Assembly: GCF_007827365.1 (NCBI RefSeq)
Contig: NZ_VISI01000002.1
Coordinates: 191,001-255,000, forward strand
Source of the DNA: Olleya sp. Hel_I_94
Lineage (GTDB): Bacteria; Bacteroidota; Bacteroidia; Flavobacteriales; Flavobacteriaceae
Reading direction: 5' to 3'
Length of the DNA stretch: 64,000 bases
Position 1 is the stretch's first letter. Every line of letters starts with the position of its first letter. The notes below the pieces were generated by a model. That model searched no databases. It saw nothing but the letters and a program-made list of their open reading frames with translations, and was not told the DNA's origin. The translations under genes were made by a program, and so were the position numbers. Below are positions 53,000-63,011 of the stretch, one piece after another.

Positions 53000-55906
53000 A
53001 TGAGAAATAGTGTAATAATTAGCCTGATTTTTGTGATGATTTCTAATCAATTATCAGCGCAACAAATTGCTTCGGATGTAATAAAGGAGCAAATTACTAA
53101 GTATAAAAACGATTTACGTGGTCCTTACAAGGATATTCGTTGGTTTTGTACTGATGGTAGCGTAAGGCAACCCAAAGATCCTTGTCCAGATAATGTTGGA
53201 CCAGGAAATCAACATGCTAGATATAAAGATGAAGTCGAAAAATTAGCCTTAAGTAATCATATTTTTTTAGGTCAAATTTTGTCATTTTCTAAAACTGAAG
53301 CGTTTTGGGATGCATCAGCAAGCCATTCAAGATTAAAACAATACCAATTAGATAAATATTTAAGAGGCGTTGACGATGGTTGGATTAACAGAAAAAGTCA
53401 ATTTTATAGAGGTGCCATTCAGTCGGAAGATGAAGAGGCTTGGGGAATTGATTTTTACAAATGGTTGCTATCAAAAGACGATGTTATAAAGCAAAATTTC
53501 TTTTTAGTTAGACAATCCTTAAAGGATATTCCGCATAATGGAGACGATAATTTAGCGCAATTAATGCGTAGTCAATCCAAAGTGCTATCGGATGCTTATT
53601 TACCATTTATGGATTTACGTGTAAAAATTCACGCACAACCAGAAATTAGTGATATTGAAAAAGTGAAAACTTTTAAAGCAAAACACGTAACAAAATTATC
53701 GGTTAATCAAATCAAGATGATTGACGATTTAATAGTTACAATGACCACCTTTTTTAAACCCATAGATTTAACTGCTTTATTGCAAAAGGCGACCTTGTTA
53801 AAAGAGACTACTTTTGGTAAAGCATTTAAGGATTATGTATCTGTACAGAATGAAACAAGTAACACTTCGGATTTAATCCAAAATACAGCAGAGGTATTAA
53901 CGCTTTTAAAAACCTCTGTTTTGGAGGAAAAACGTCCTTTAGCACGTTTGCAATTACTAGATATATCGTTAAAATTAGAGGAGATGATTTTTAAAAATGC
54001 ACCTCTTTGGCAACCACAAACCGTAGCACAATTAGTGGATAAAATATGCTATTTAGGTATGGCAACTGCTGCAACTGGTTATATAGAACAGCATGAGTGG
54101 GAAGCGCTAAATCTAACATTATCTGGCAACACAACAAACGATACTACTTTAGGCGAATTAACCACTGTTTTACAAAACGGAAGAAGTTTGGTGGAATGGA
54201 GTTCTGGAATGGTTAAAGCTACTTATCAAGAAACTGTAAACACCTATACTGCTTTTGAGCCTCTAGCATACGGTTTTATTGATGATAAAATTAGAGGGTC
54301 CATTGCATTGCATTTAGGTAAAGCGGTTGGAGAATTAGGTGATTTTATAGCCAATGAGTCTTCATTGACAAATAAAGTATTAAGTATTCCAAATCAAAGT
54401 ACAATACGTGGTTTAAATCCTGGTTATGCGTTTGGTGAATTAGTAGTAATAGCAGGATCTCCCGATGATATTGAGGTGTCTTCAAATAAAATATATATTT
54501 TCCAGCGTCCACCAGCAGATTTAAAACCTGTTGCAGGAATTGCAACAGTATCTGAAGGTAATATGGTGTCTCATGTACAATTATTAGCACGTAATTTAGG
54601 CATACCAAATGCAGCTTTATCTGATCAAAATCTAGAGGATTTAATTGCTTTTAGCGGTCAAAAAGTGTTTTATGCAGTATCTAATAAAGGCAATGTAATT
54701 ATTAAAGTAGAACAAGACATGTCTGAAGAAGAACGTGCTTTATTTGCTAAAAAAGAACGTCGTGATGAAAAAATAGAAGTCCCTGTTGAAACCATTATTT
54801 TAAACGAACATAACGTTTTAAATCTGCGAAGTGTCGATGCCAGTAATTCGGGTAAGATTTGTGGTCCAAAAGCTGCTAATTTAGGACAATTAAAAAAAAT
54901 GTTTCCAGAGCAAGTTGTGGAAGGTTTAGTAATTCCGTTTGGAATATTTAGAGATCATATGAATCAAGATATGCCAGACCAAAGTAAAACTTACTGGCAG
55001 TTTTTAGAAGCAATGTTTAAAGAAGCAATTGCTATGGAATCTAAAGGTATTACAGAAGAAGAAATTGAACACTACCAGTTAAGACAATTAGAAATATTAC
55101 GTGCTGCTATTAAAAAAATGCCTTTAAAAACAGAGTTTATAACCCAAATGGAAAATGATTTTAAAACTGTTTTAGGACAAGATTTAGGTGCCATTCCTGT
55201 GTTTTTAAGAAGTGATACTAATATGGAAGATTTAAAAGAGTTTACAGGAGCAGGATTAAACCTAACACTGTTTAATGTGGTTGATAAATCCAAAATATTA
55301 GAGGGTATTAAAGATGTTTGGGCATCACCTTACACAGAACGTAGTTTTAAATGGAGACAAAAATATTTATTAAATCCAGAAAATGTATTTCCATCAATTT
55401 TAGTAATTCCTAGTGTGGATGTTGATTACTCTGGAGTGCTAATAACAAAAGGATTAACGTCTGGAAACGATCAAGATTTAACTATTGCTTTTAGTAGAGG
55501 AGCAGGTGGAGCTGTAGATGGACAATCGTCTGAAACCTATTTGCTAAAGGATGTTGGTGGTTATCAATTTTTAGCACCTTCGCGAGAGCGTTATTACAAT
55601 AGTTTACCAACCACAGGTGGCACGCTTAAACAGTCTGCAACCTTTGAGCAGCCTATTTTAAACGCTCAAAATATGGCAGATATTAAAGCGTTAGCTAAAA
55701 CTATTAGACAAACTATGCCAAGTGCTACAGATGTAGACTATCAAGGTGCATATGACGTTGAATTAGGCTTTAAGAATGACAAACTATGGTTGTTTCAAAT
55801 TAGACCTTTTGTAGAAAATAAAAAAGCATTAAGTTCTACGTATTTACAATCCATTACACCAACAGTAAACACTAATAAAGCGATTGCGCTTTCAAAAAAA
55901 ATATAA
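53000..55906 (+). CDS. Exported PEP/pyruvate-dikinase-like protein
   Basis: The 968-residue protein has a signal peptide (about 1-20, ending LSAQQ), an N-terminal region with RWFCTDGSVRQPKDPCP (Cys50, Cys62), then a phosphohistidine swivel domain with the candidate His525 in SEGNMVSHVQLLARNLGIPN, followed by an ATP-grasp/PPDK_N-like domain (CGPKAANLGQL at 621-631; LRSDTNMEDL at 736-745; ELGF ... LFQIRPF at 921-937). The order swivel-then-ATP-grasp is that of glucan-water dikinase, the reverse of PEP synthase. Export of an ATP-using enzyme is unexpected. The serine hydrolase gene follows with no gap. Confidence 0.85.
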   Translation: MRNSVIISLIFVMISNQLSAQQIASDVIKEQITKYKNDLRGPYKDIRWFCTDGSVRQPKDPCPDNVGPGNQHARYKDEVEKLALSNHIFLGQILSFSKTEAFWDASASHSRLKQYQLDKYLRGVDDGWINRKSQFYRGAIQSEDEEAWGIDFYKWLLSKDDVIKQNFFLVRQSLKDIPHNGDDNLAQLMRSQSKVLSDAYLPFMDLRVKIHAQPEISDIEKVKTFKAKHVTKLSVNQIKMIDDLIVTMTTFFKPIDLTALLQKATLLKETTFGKAFKDYVSVQNETSNTSDLIQNTAEVLTLLKTSVLEEKRPLARLQLLDISLKLEEMIFKNAPLWQPQTVAQLVDKICYLGMATAATGYIEQHEWEALNLTLSGNTTNDTTLGELTTVLQNGRSLVEWSSGMVKATYQETVNTYTAFEPLAYGFIDDKIRGSIALHLGKAVGELGDFIANESSLTNKVLSIPNQSTIRGLNPGYAFGELVVIAGSPDDIEVSSNKIYIFQRPPADLKPVAGIATVSEGNMVSHVQLLARNLGIPNAALSDQNLEDLIAFSGQKVFYAVSNKGNVIIKVEQDMSEEERALFAKKERRDEKIEVPVETIILNEHNVLNLRSVDASNSGKICGPKAANLGQLKKMFPEQVVEGLVIPFGIFRDHMNQDMPDQSKTYWQFLEAMFKEAIAMESKGITEEEIEHYQLRQLEILRAAIKKMPLKTEFITQMENDFKTVLGQDLGAIPVFLRSDTNMEDLKEFTGAGLNLTLFNVVDKSKILEGIKDVWASPYTERSFKWRQKYLLNPENVFPSILVIPSVDVDYSGVLITKGLTSGNDQDLTIAFSRGAGGAVDGQSSETYLLKDVGGYQFLAPSRERYYNSLPTTGGTLKQSATFEQPILNAQNMADIKALAKTIRQTMPSATDVDYQGAYDVELGFKNDKLWLFQIRPFVENKKALSSTYLQSITPTVNTNKAIALSKKI

Positions 55907-57166
55907 ATGAAAAAAGTATTAATTGTTCTAGTTTTAGTACTAATATGTTCTGCTTTTACAACAGCAACGTTATATCCAATTGATGGATATGAGTACACAG
56001 GTATTAAGCGTTTAAAACGTTTAGAATTAATTAAAAGTGGCGAAATAGTGGAGAAACAAACCTTACCTGAAGGAGCGTTTAAATCCTATTTGGATATTAA
56101 ATTAAATTTAAAAGAAAAAGCAGCAGACAGTTTACATTGTTTTTTTAAAGAGAATGAAGCTTTTCAAAAAGACATTAATAATTTGTTTAGAGGATTAGAT
56201 AAAAGTTACTCGTTAACTGTAATGGATATCTCAGATTTAAACGATATTAAATATGCACATCGTAATGAAACAGCTGGTTATCAGCCTGGAAGCGTAGGTA
56301 AACTAGCTGTATTATTAGGGTTATTTGATCAATTATCTAAAATTTATCCAGATAATTTTGAAAAACGCATTACATTATTAAAAACTAAAGTAGTTAAAGC
56401 AGGAGTTTGGGGATTAACAGATGAGCATACTATACCTATTTATAACATTGAAACTAAAAAATTAGTAAAACGTCAGGTTATCGCTAGTGACGAGTTTTCT
56501 TTATTTGAGTGGGCTGACCATATGTTATCTGTTAGTAATAATGGAGCAGCAAGTATTGTTTGGCGCGAAGTGTTATTAATGCAAGCTTTTGGCGAAAAAT
56601 ATCTAGAATTAACTGAAGCAGATGCCTTAACTTATTTTAAAACCACAGAAAAAAAGGTGCTAACAGACCTTGGTAACGATGTAGTAAATTTACCGTTACG
56701 AAACCTGGGAATAACTGCAGAAGAATGGCGTTTAGGGAGTTTTTTTACTAGAGGAGCAAATACTTACGTTGGTGATAAAGGAGGAAGTATTGGAACGCCA
56801 TTTGGTGTTATGAAATTTTTAGTACAATTAGAGCAAGGTAATGTTATTGATGCGCAGTCTAGTCTAGAGATGAAACGTTTGATGTACATGACAGACAGAC
56901 GTATTAGATATGCACAAGCACCTACTTTAAAAGAAGCAGCAGTCTATTTTAAATCTGGAAGTTTATATAAATGTGATAGAAGTAATGGTCAGGTTTGTGG
57001 AAAGTATATGGGTAATATTCAAAATTTTATGAACTCTGTAGCAATTGTAGAGCATCCTGATAACACAACTTATATGGTTGTATTAATGACTAATGTATTG
57101 CGTAAAAACTCGGCAACAGACCATATGACTTTAGCAGCAAATATTGATAAATTAATCAGGAAGTAA
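55907..57166 (+). CDS. Exported class A beta-lactamase-like serine hydrolase
   Basis: The 419-residue protein has a signal peptide (about 1-18), and the serine-hydrolase triad S129-V-G-K132 (SxxK), S210-N-N212 (SxN) and K349-S-G351 (KSG), so it is predicted to be catalytic. Between them an unusual segment (about 150-200) separates the motifs. Its ATG follows the previous stop codon directly, so the two proteins are translated together. It may act on peptidoglycan or a peptide; beta-lactamase activity is only one option. Confidence 0.88.
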   Translation: MKKVLIVLVLVLICSAFTTATLYPIDGYEYTGIKRLKRLELIKSGEIVEKQTLPEGAFKSYLDIKLNLKEKAADSLHCFFKENEAFQKDINNLFRGLDKSYSLTVMDISDLNDIKYAHRNETAGYQPGSVGKLAVLLGLFDQLSKIYPDNFEKRITLLKTKVVKAGVWGLTDEHTIPIYNIETKKLVKRQVIASDEFSLFEWADHMLSVSNNGAASIVWREVLLMQAFGEKYLELTEADALTYFKTTEKKVLTDLGNDVVNLPLRNLGITAEEWRLGSFFTRGANTYVGDKGGSIGTPFGVMKFLVQLEQGNVIDAQSSLEMKRLMYMTDRRIRYAQAPTLKEAAVYFKSGSLYKCDRSNGQVCGKYMGNIQNFMNSVAIVEHPDNTTYMVVLMTNVLRKNSATDHMTLAANIDKLIRK

Positions 57167-59999
57167 GGCCTAAAAGACTTTCGGTTTTTGCTCTAATTTT
57201 TTTATTAGTTTCATTAATTAACACCAATTCTAAAAGCGGTTTAAAGTTGGTGTTATTTGATTTTTCAATAAGATATAAAACAGCAAATTTTAGTTTTACG
57301 TCTTTTCGTTTTAAAAGCTCGTTATAACATTCAATTTCGCTAAAAACTTTAAGGTTTAATTTTTTTAATTTTTCTTCTTGATTAGAATCTAATAATACAG
57401 ATTCGGCTACTGGAATTAATTCTTTTTTAAGCTGACTGTTTAGAATGTTATCTAAAAACTCGATTGCATGAATGCGCTGCTCTTCTTTACCATGCATGAT
57501 GGTGTTTAAGATTGGGTCAACATCATTTGGAGGATATTTAATGCCTAAAAACCTAAAAATGCGTTGCAGTTGTCTGTCCAATCGTTGTTCTAGCAAATGG
57601 ATAAGTCCGTTTCTGGCTTCGTTTTCATCTTTAGACTCCATGGTTACCGATTTCATTTTATATTGTAACACAATTTGAGTGTGTATAACAGCTAATGTAT
57701 TTTGATATAATTGACATTCGTCTAAAATTTTATCCACTATAAAGCGATCTTTAATTTTTAGATGTGGATATTTCCATTTTAATCGTTTTAAGGCTTCAAT
57801 AGCCTCAATTTTAACTGTATGTTCTGTATCACCAGTTAGCAACATTAATGTGTTAATGGCTTTTTGAGATTTAAACTTTTCGATAACCAATATTACATAA
57901 GCAGCATCTTCAAAATCTATTGTTTCTTTTATAACCTTTTGATATAGGACGTCTATAACAGGATCGTTATAAAAAAACAAGGCGTCTACAGCAATTTGTC
58001 TGGTTTCTTTTATTGATAAATGCGAAATAATATGGTCGATAAATTCAGGATCTAAAGTTTTGGAAGCACTGATTATTGCAGTCTTTACAACATCTAAATC
58101 TTTGGAAAGTAGTTGCGTTTTAAGCACATTGTAGTAGGTACTGATTTTTGCGTTACCAATACTTTCTAAAACAGATTTAATAGTATTGTTTTTTAAATTG
58201 GCATCAGTAAGCTCTAAATATTTATTTAAAGCAGATTCTATTTTTTGTTCTAAGTTAAAACGATTTTGTAATAGTTGGTTGTTTCTTAACTCCAAGGATA
58301 AGCCTACTAAAGCTGCATTAGCAATGGTGTTGTCTGTACTATTAATATGGTTTTCAAATAAAACGATTGTATTTTGCTTATAATTTTTTAAAAGATATCT
58401 AAAGGCAGACGTTGTAACTTGCTGGTTATCGTCATAAATCATAGCTTCAATTTGTGTTGATAAATTTTCCGTTTTCAAAAAATATAAATTATCAATAGCT
58501 AAGGCTTTTACTTTAGGAGAGTCGTGGTTTAATAGTGTTTTAATGGCTGTAAAAAAACGTTCGTCTTTAACTTCAAGTGTTTTTTCAAGCATGTTAATTA
58601 TTTGGTTTTCTTTACCAGTATTTAAAACGCGTAAAACGGAACCAATGATTGAGGTGACTTTAAGTTCCTCTTTATGAACTTTGCTTTTTTTGACTTCAGC
58701 ATTATCTAAAAGTTGTTTAAATGCGATGACATATTGCTGTCTTAAAAAATAGATTAAAACCAACCATATAATAATCAAGACGATAATAATAATACTAATA
58801 GATGTAGATGAAATATCTAAACCGTTAATAAAAAATATTAAAATAAAACCTGCTATTCCTGTAGCTATACTGTCCACAACAACATCTGTAAAGGTTTTAG
58901 TTTTCTTTTTTATATCCATTGGAATAGGTATGGACAATAACTCTGTAGAGGCTTTGTTTACGGACTGTTTTAAACTACCATCCACTACTTTTATAAATAC
59001 AATAACCCATAACTCTGGAATAAAAAGTAGTAAAATAGAGCCTATTAAAATACCAGCAGGAAGCCATAAAAGGGATTTACCAACACCAAAAGTACCTACA
59101 ATGCGTTTGGTTAAAAAAAGTTGAATTAATAATGAAATAACACTTAAAGTAGAAAACCAAAAACCAAAAAAGGAAGTTAACTCATCTTCCGTAGCTATAA
59201 ATCTAGAGGCATAATCACTATATTGATAATCAATTAACTTGGCAATTAAAACACTCATCCCAATGACTAATGCAATTAAGCTTAATAATTTGGATTGTCT
59301 TATTAGTTTAAAAGGCGATTTAGTATTCGTCTCATTTTTTATAGATAACTGAAACTCGTTTAAATTTTTAACCTCATTTTTCCAGATATATCTAGATAAT
59401 GGTACACATATTGAAACTAGTATTGCAGCTATAAAAAGTAAGTCTTCTGTGTATAAAATTTTAGTTAAAAAGGAAGTAAGGTAACCTCCAAAAATACCAC
59501 CTGCAATAGCACCTGCACCAATAAATCCAAACACACGTTTAGCTTCTCTAACATTGTAAACCACATTAGCTAATAACCAAAATTGAGACGCAGTAAGTAA
59601 TCCGTAAATAGCGACCCATACATACGGAATATATAAGAAAACGCCTGAAATGACATTAAATTTTAGTAAAATACCAAACGCTATTAATGAGGTTATAGAG
59701 GCTATTAACGTCCTATCTATTATGATGTTTAAAGTGTATTTTTCTAGAGCTTTGGTATAAAAAAAAGATCCAATTATAGCCATTAAGGCTGTTAGTACGT
59801 AACCTAAAGGTAAAGCGCTAGAGGTAAGCTCTGATAAAAACAGCGAATTTATTGTAGGCTTAATAACCAACAATGTTGTTATTAAAATAAAGATATTGAG
59901 TTGAAGTAGGAGCGTTTTGTTTAACTCTTCTTCTTTAATATCAAATGCTTTTAAAATAAATGTTTTAAGCTTTTTATTAATAGGAAGTTTGATTTTCAA
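57156..59999 (-). CDS. ATP/ADP-translocase-like membrane protein with HEAT repeats
   Basis: The 947-residue protein has about 12 TM helices (30-440) in the style of the Npt/Tlc nucleotide transporter family and related MFS proteins, then a cytoplasmic part (about 470-947) made of HEAT-like repeats, for example LSTQIEAMIYDDNQQVTTSAFRYL and INTLMLLTGDTEHTVKIEAIEALKRL. No nucleotide-binding residues can be confirmed by eye. Its gene ends 11 bases inside the convergent serine hydrolase gene, and a second serine hydrolase gene lies 99 bases upstream on the same strand. Confidence 0.75.
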   Translation of the reverse strand: MKIKLPINKKLKTFILKAFDIKEEELNKTLLLQLNIFILITTLLVIKPTINSLFLSELTSSALPLGYVLTALMAIIGSFFYTKALEKYTLNIIIDRTLIASITSLIAFGILLKFNVISGVFLYIPYVWVAIYGLLTASQFWLLANVVYNVREAKRVFGFIGAGAIAGGIFGGYLTSFLTKILYTEDLLFIAAILVSICVPLSRYIWKNEVKNLNEFQLSIKNETNTKSPFKLIRQSKLLSLIALVIGMSVLIAKLIDYQYSDYASRFIATEDELTSFFGFWFSTLSVISLLIQLFLTKRIVGTFGVGKSLLWLPAGILIGSILLLFIPELWVIVFIKVVDGSLKQSVNKASTELLSIPIPMDIKKKTKTFTDVVVDSIATGIAGFILIFFINGLDISSTSISIIIIVLIIIWLVLIYFLRQQYVIAFKQLLDNAEVKKSKVHKEELKVTSIIGSVLRVLNTGKENQIINMLEKTLEVKDERFFTAIKTLLNHDSPKVKALAIDNLYFLKTENLSTQIEAMIYDDNQQVTTSAFRYLLKNYKQNTIVLFENHINSTDNTIANAALVGLSLELRNNQLLQNRFNLEQKIESALNKYLELTDANLKNNTIKSVLESIGNAKISTYYNVLKTQLLSKDLDVVKTAIISASKTLDPEFIDHIISHLSIKETRQIAVDALFFYNDPVIDVLYQKVIKETIDFEDAAYVILVIEKFKSQKAINTLMLLTGDTEHTVKIEAIEALKRLKWKYPHLKIKDRFIVDKILDECQLYQNTLAVIHTQIVLQYKMKSVTMESKDENEARNGLIHLLEQRLDRQLQRIFRFLGIKYPPNDVDPILNTIMHGKEEQRIHAIEFLDNILNSQLKKELIPVAESVLLDSNQEEKLKKLNLKVFSEIECYNELLKRKDVKLKFAVLYLIEKSNNTNFKPLLELVLINETNKKIRAKTESLLGLTS

Positions 60000-60098
60000 G
60001 ATGGTGTTTATAGGTCAAAAATTATTGTCAAATAACACTATAAAGGTATTGCTTTTTAAGTTTTATATAGGCAATAATTTGTCTAATTTAAAGGCTAG

Positions 60099-60998
60099 CT
60101 ATTGTGTTCTTAAAACTTTTTCAATAGGTTTTATTAAGTCTCTAATAATTTGCTCTCCAGCTGAATCTTCGATTAAAGCGACTAAAATATAGCGTCTATT
60201 GTCGTCTTTTCCCCAAACTAAAACAGAGTCTGAATGGTAATTTTTCCATGAGCCAGATTTTCTAAATATTCTAGCTTCAGGTGCAATTTTATCTAAAGTG
60301 TTTACAAATTTATGGTGTAACTCTGGGTTTTCCATAATATCTAACATTTGTTTAGATCGTTTTCTGTTTACTAATTTACCATTGGCTAGTAAGTAATAAT
60401 ATCTGCATACTTGTGTAACTGTAGCAGCATGACTAAGGTTTTTTAAAGGTTCTCTGTTAGTATTTCCGCCACCACCATAACGTTTTCCAACCCAAAGACC
60501 ACCTCCAAAGTTTTCGTCATAAAACTTATATTTTGGGCTTCTCATAACCGCTTCAATCTTATCGTATCCTAAGCGATCAATCATTCTGGTTGTTGCTTGA
60601 TTGTTGGATTTGCTAATCATTAGTCGCATATCCTTTCTAATATCTTTAGTTTCTATTAATTCTTTTTTATCAATAGCATCCATTGCAGCAAGTAAAACAG
60701 CAATTTTTGGTAAACTTGCAGCATACATCATGTGGTTGCCATTAAGTCGTGCAAATTTTACATTATTAGTGTCTCTTAAGTCCACTAAACCAATTGCCAT
60801 TTTTTTCTGATTAATTAAGGTTTTCCATAACGGATTAGAATTAATTTCTTTTTCTAATGTTTTTTGAAGATTATTATCAACCAAAGAAGTCAGTAATGCA
60901 ATTCTGCCATCACTTGTAGGTAAAGGCAACTCATCTTGAGCAACACTATTGGTTACTAACAAAGTAACTAAGGCAAGAAAAAAAAGTTTTGTTTTCAT
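60099..60998 (-). CDS. Exported class A beta-lactamase-like serine hydrolase (second copy)
   Basis: The 299-residue protein has a signal peptide (about 1-20) and the triad S95-L-P-K98, S131-N-N133 and K247-S-G249, with a Glu-like region before PLKNLS. It is the normal size of class A enzymes and belongs to the same superfamily as the 55907 protein, though the two are diverged. It is the first gene of the minus-strand pair with the HEAT transporter-like protein. Physiological substrate unknown. Confidence 0.9.
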   Translation of the reverse strand: MKTKLFFLALVTLLVTNSVAQDELPLPTSDGRIALLTSLVDNNLQKTLEKEINSNPLWKTLINQKKMAIGLVDLRDTNNVKFARLNGNHMMYAASLPKIAVLLAAMDAIDKKELIETKDIRKDMRLMISKSNNQATTRMIDRLGYDKIEAVMRSPKYKFYDENFGGGLWVGKRYGGGGNTNREPLKNLSHAATVTQVCRYYYLLANGKLVNRKRSKQMLDIMENPELHHKFVNTLDKIAPEARIFRKSGSWKNYHSDSVLVWGKDDNRRYILVALIEDSAGEQIIRDLIKPIEKVLRTQ

Positions 60999-61238
60999 CT
61001 TAAAATAACACAGTAATTATAATATAGCAAATGTATATAAATAACTAGTAGTTAAAGTGTTAATTTTTAATATTGAGCATTTTTATATTTATCAGCATTT
61101 GCAGTACTTGTCTGGTAATTATTATAATTATTTAGTTAATTTATTATAATTGAAGATGAAAAATAATCCTTACAAGGCTTAAATTTTAAATATTTTTTTT
61201 AAAGTAATCAATCCATTTTTTATGAATTTTAATTTGCT

Positions 61239-61246
61239 TAAATTTG
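61239..61246 (+). promoter_or_regulatory. Candidate -7 promoter box of the TPR-LuxR gene
   Basis: TAAATTTG fits the Bacteroidota consensus TAnnTTTG and lies 31 bases before the start codon. No -33 TTG is visible at the expected spacing. Confidence 0.35.
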
Positions 61247-61276
61247 TTTGAAACACGATATCAAAGTTAGATTTTA

Positions 61277-62887
61277 ATGATTTTTAAGCAGTTCAGAATT
61301 AATTCCTTTTTCACTTTATTTATAACGTTAATTCTATTTTGTGGTTTTGCAATTGGTCAATCTAAAAAGCAGCAAAATTATTACAGCTTATTAGACTCTG
61401 CACAAACATATTTAGATGTAAACCCAAAAATATCAGCTCAGTTTTTAGATAGTATTCCTAATCCGATTACTTCTAATATAACAGGACGTTTAGCGTATTA
61501 TTATCAATTAAAGGGACTTTTAAATGATAAAAATGAAGAACCTATCAAGCAGTTTCAAAATTTTGCTTTAGCTTTAAAACATGCTAAATTAGAGAAGGAT
61601 TACGATATTGCAGGCATGGTATCTGTTGAGCTTTTTTATAATTCGTACCTAATTAATAAGGACTCTACTGCATTTAAATATTTAGAGGATGCTAAATCAT
61701 TTTATACTAAAACTAATAATGTAAATGGCTTAGCAGAAGTAAGTCAAATGTACGCTTACATTCCGTTTGATCAAGGTGATTACGCCAAAAGTAACGCCTT
61801 ATTATTATCTAATTTACAGCAATATAAAAATATTATAGAGGATCAATATTATTACATGTATGCCTTATTTATGTTGACCTCTAATTACGCTCATTTAGAT
61901 AATTTAAATACAGCACATTATTATTTTAATTTACTTAAAAATTTAGAAAATGACAATACAATAGCAAGTGCATTGTACAAATCACATATAGTAACAATTA
62001 ATAATTGTTTTGCACACATTCAGTTCAAACAAAAAGCAATGGATTCGGTAGCATTTTATCTTGATGCCTCTACTAAAATGCGTCAATCAATGAATAGCTA
62101 TGATGTTAAGGAGTATTTTAAACTATATGCTGACTATTATGGACAATTGGGTAACGACGTTGCTAAAAATAACTATTTAGACTCTTTAAGTGTTTTTAAC
62201 GACCAGTTATTACAAAAAGCATCTAACGCAAGTTTAGAATTAAATAATGCATTGGTTAACACTGATGAAGCATTGCTAGAGGTTACCAAAAAAAGAAATA
62301 CAAACAGAATATGGATTGCAATACTTATTGGTGCTATAATTGTGTTTGGTACTTTTATAGCATTACGCTACAAGAAAATTAAACTTAAAATTATCGAGTT
62401 TACTAAACGCAAAGACGAATATCAGTTTATGCAAACCAATCATGAAAAACTGAAAGTTAAAGTTAGAGGATTAGAGGATTATATTACTGAACTTAAAAGA
62501 GAGTTGAGAACCATTTCTTCTATAGATAATTCTTCGGAACAAAAAGAAAAAACTAAAGCATTATATAAAAACATACATCATCAATCGTCAACATTTTTAG
62601 CAAAAGAAGAAAATTATTTAGAGCTAATTAATGATGTTAATATCGAGTTTTTTACTCAAATAAAAGCGATGCATCCTAATTTAAATGATTCTGAAATCAT
62701 CATCTGTTATTATTTGTTTTTAGGTTTTAAAAATAAAGAAATCGCAGCTTTTTTAAATACCTCTACTCGTGCTGTAGAAAGTAAACGCTATCGTATTTCC
62801 AAAAAAATTGAGGAATTAGACAGCACACTTACGCTAATAGATTACTTAAATGACACGTTTAAGGATTCTAAAATTAGTGTACTTTAA
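61277..62887 (+). CDS. TPR-containing LuxR-type transcriptional regulator
   Basis: The 536-residue protein has a signal or anchor segment (about 11-28), helical TPR-like repeats (about 35-330), a TM helix (about 346-363), a coiled coil, and a C-terminal LuxR-type helix-turn-helix (NDSEIIICYYLFLGFKNKEIAAFLNTSTRAVESKRYRI). Membrane-tethered TPR-LuxR regulators like this are common in Bacteroidota. The target is not known; the next gene, a secreted BNR-repeat protein, is a possible one. Confidence 0.9.
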   Translation: MIFKQFRINSFFTLFITLILFCGFAIGQSKKQQNYYSLLDSAQTYLDVNPKISAQFLDSIPNPITSNITGRLAYYYQLKGLLNDKNEEPIKQFQNFALALKHAKLEKDYDIAGMVSVELFYNSYLINKDSTAFKYLEDAKSFYTKTNNVNGLAEVSQMYAYIPFDQGDYAKSNALLLSNLQQYKNIIEDQYYYMYALFMLTSNYAHLDNLNTAHYYFNLLKNLENDNTIASALYKSHIVTINNCFAHIQFKQKAMDSVAFYLDASTKMRQSMNSYDVKEYFKLYADYYGQLGNDVAKNNYLDSLSVFNDQLLQKASNASLELNNALVNTDEALLEVTKKRNTNRIWIAILIGAIIVFGTFIALRYKKIKLKIIEFTKRKDEYQFMQTNHEKLKVKVRGLEDYITELKRELRTISSIDNSSEQKEKTKALYKNIHHQSSTFLAKEENYLELINDVNIEFFTQIKAMHPNLNDSEIIICYYLFLGFKNKEIAAFLNTSTRAVESKRYRISKKIEELDSTLTLIDYLNDTFKDSKISVL

Positions 62888-63011
62888 CCTATTAAAACCT
62901 TGATTTTTAGTATTTTTAAGATGTGCGTAGTTAATGCGTAGTTTATAATTTTATTAATGCAATTAGCCTTTAGTTATTTGTAGATATATAAATTATAACT
63001 CTAAATTACTA

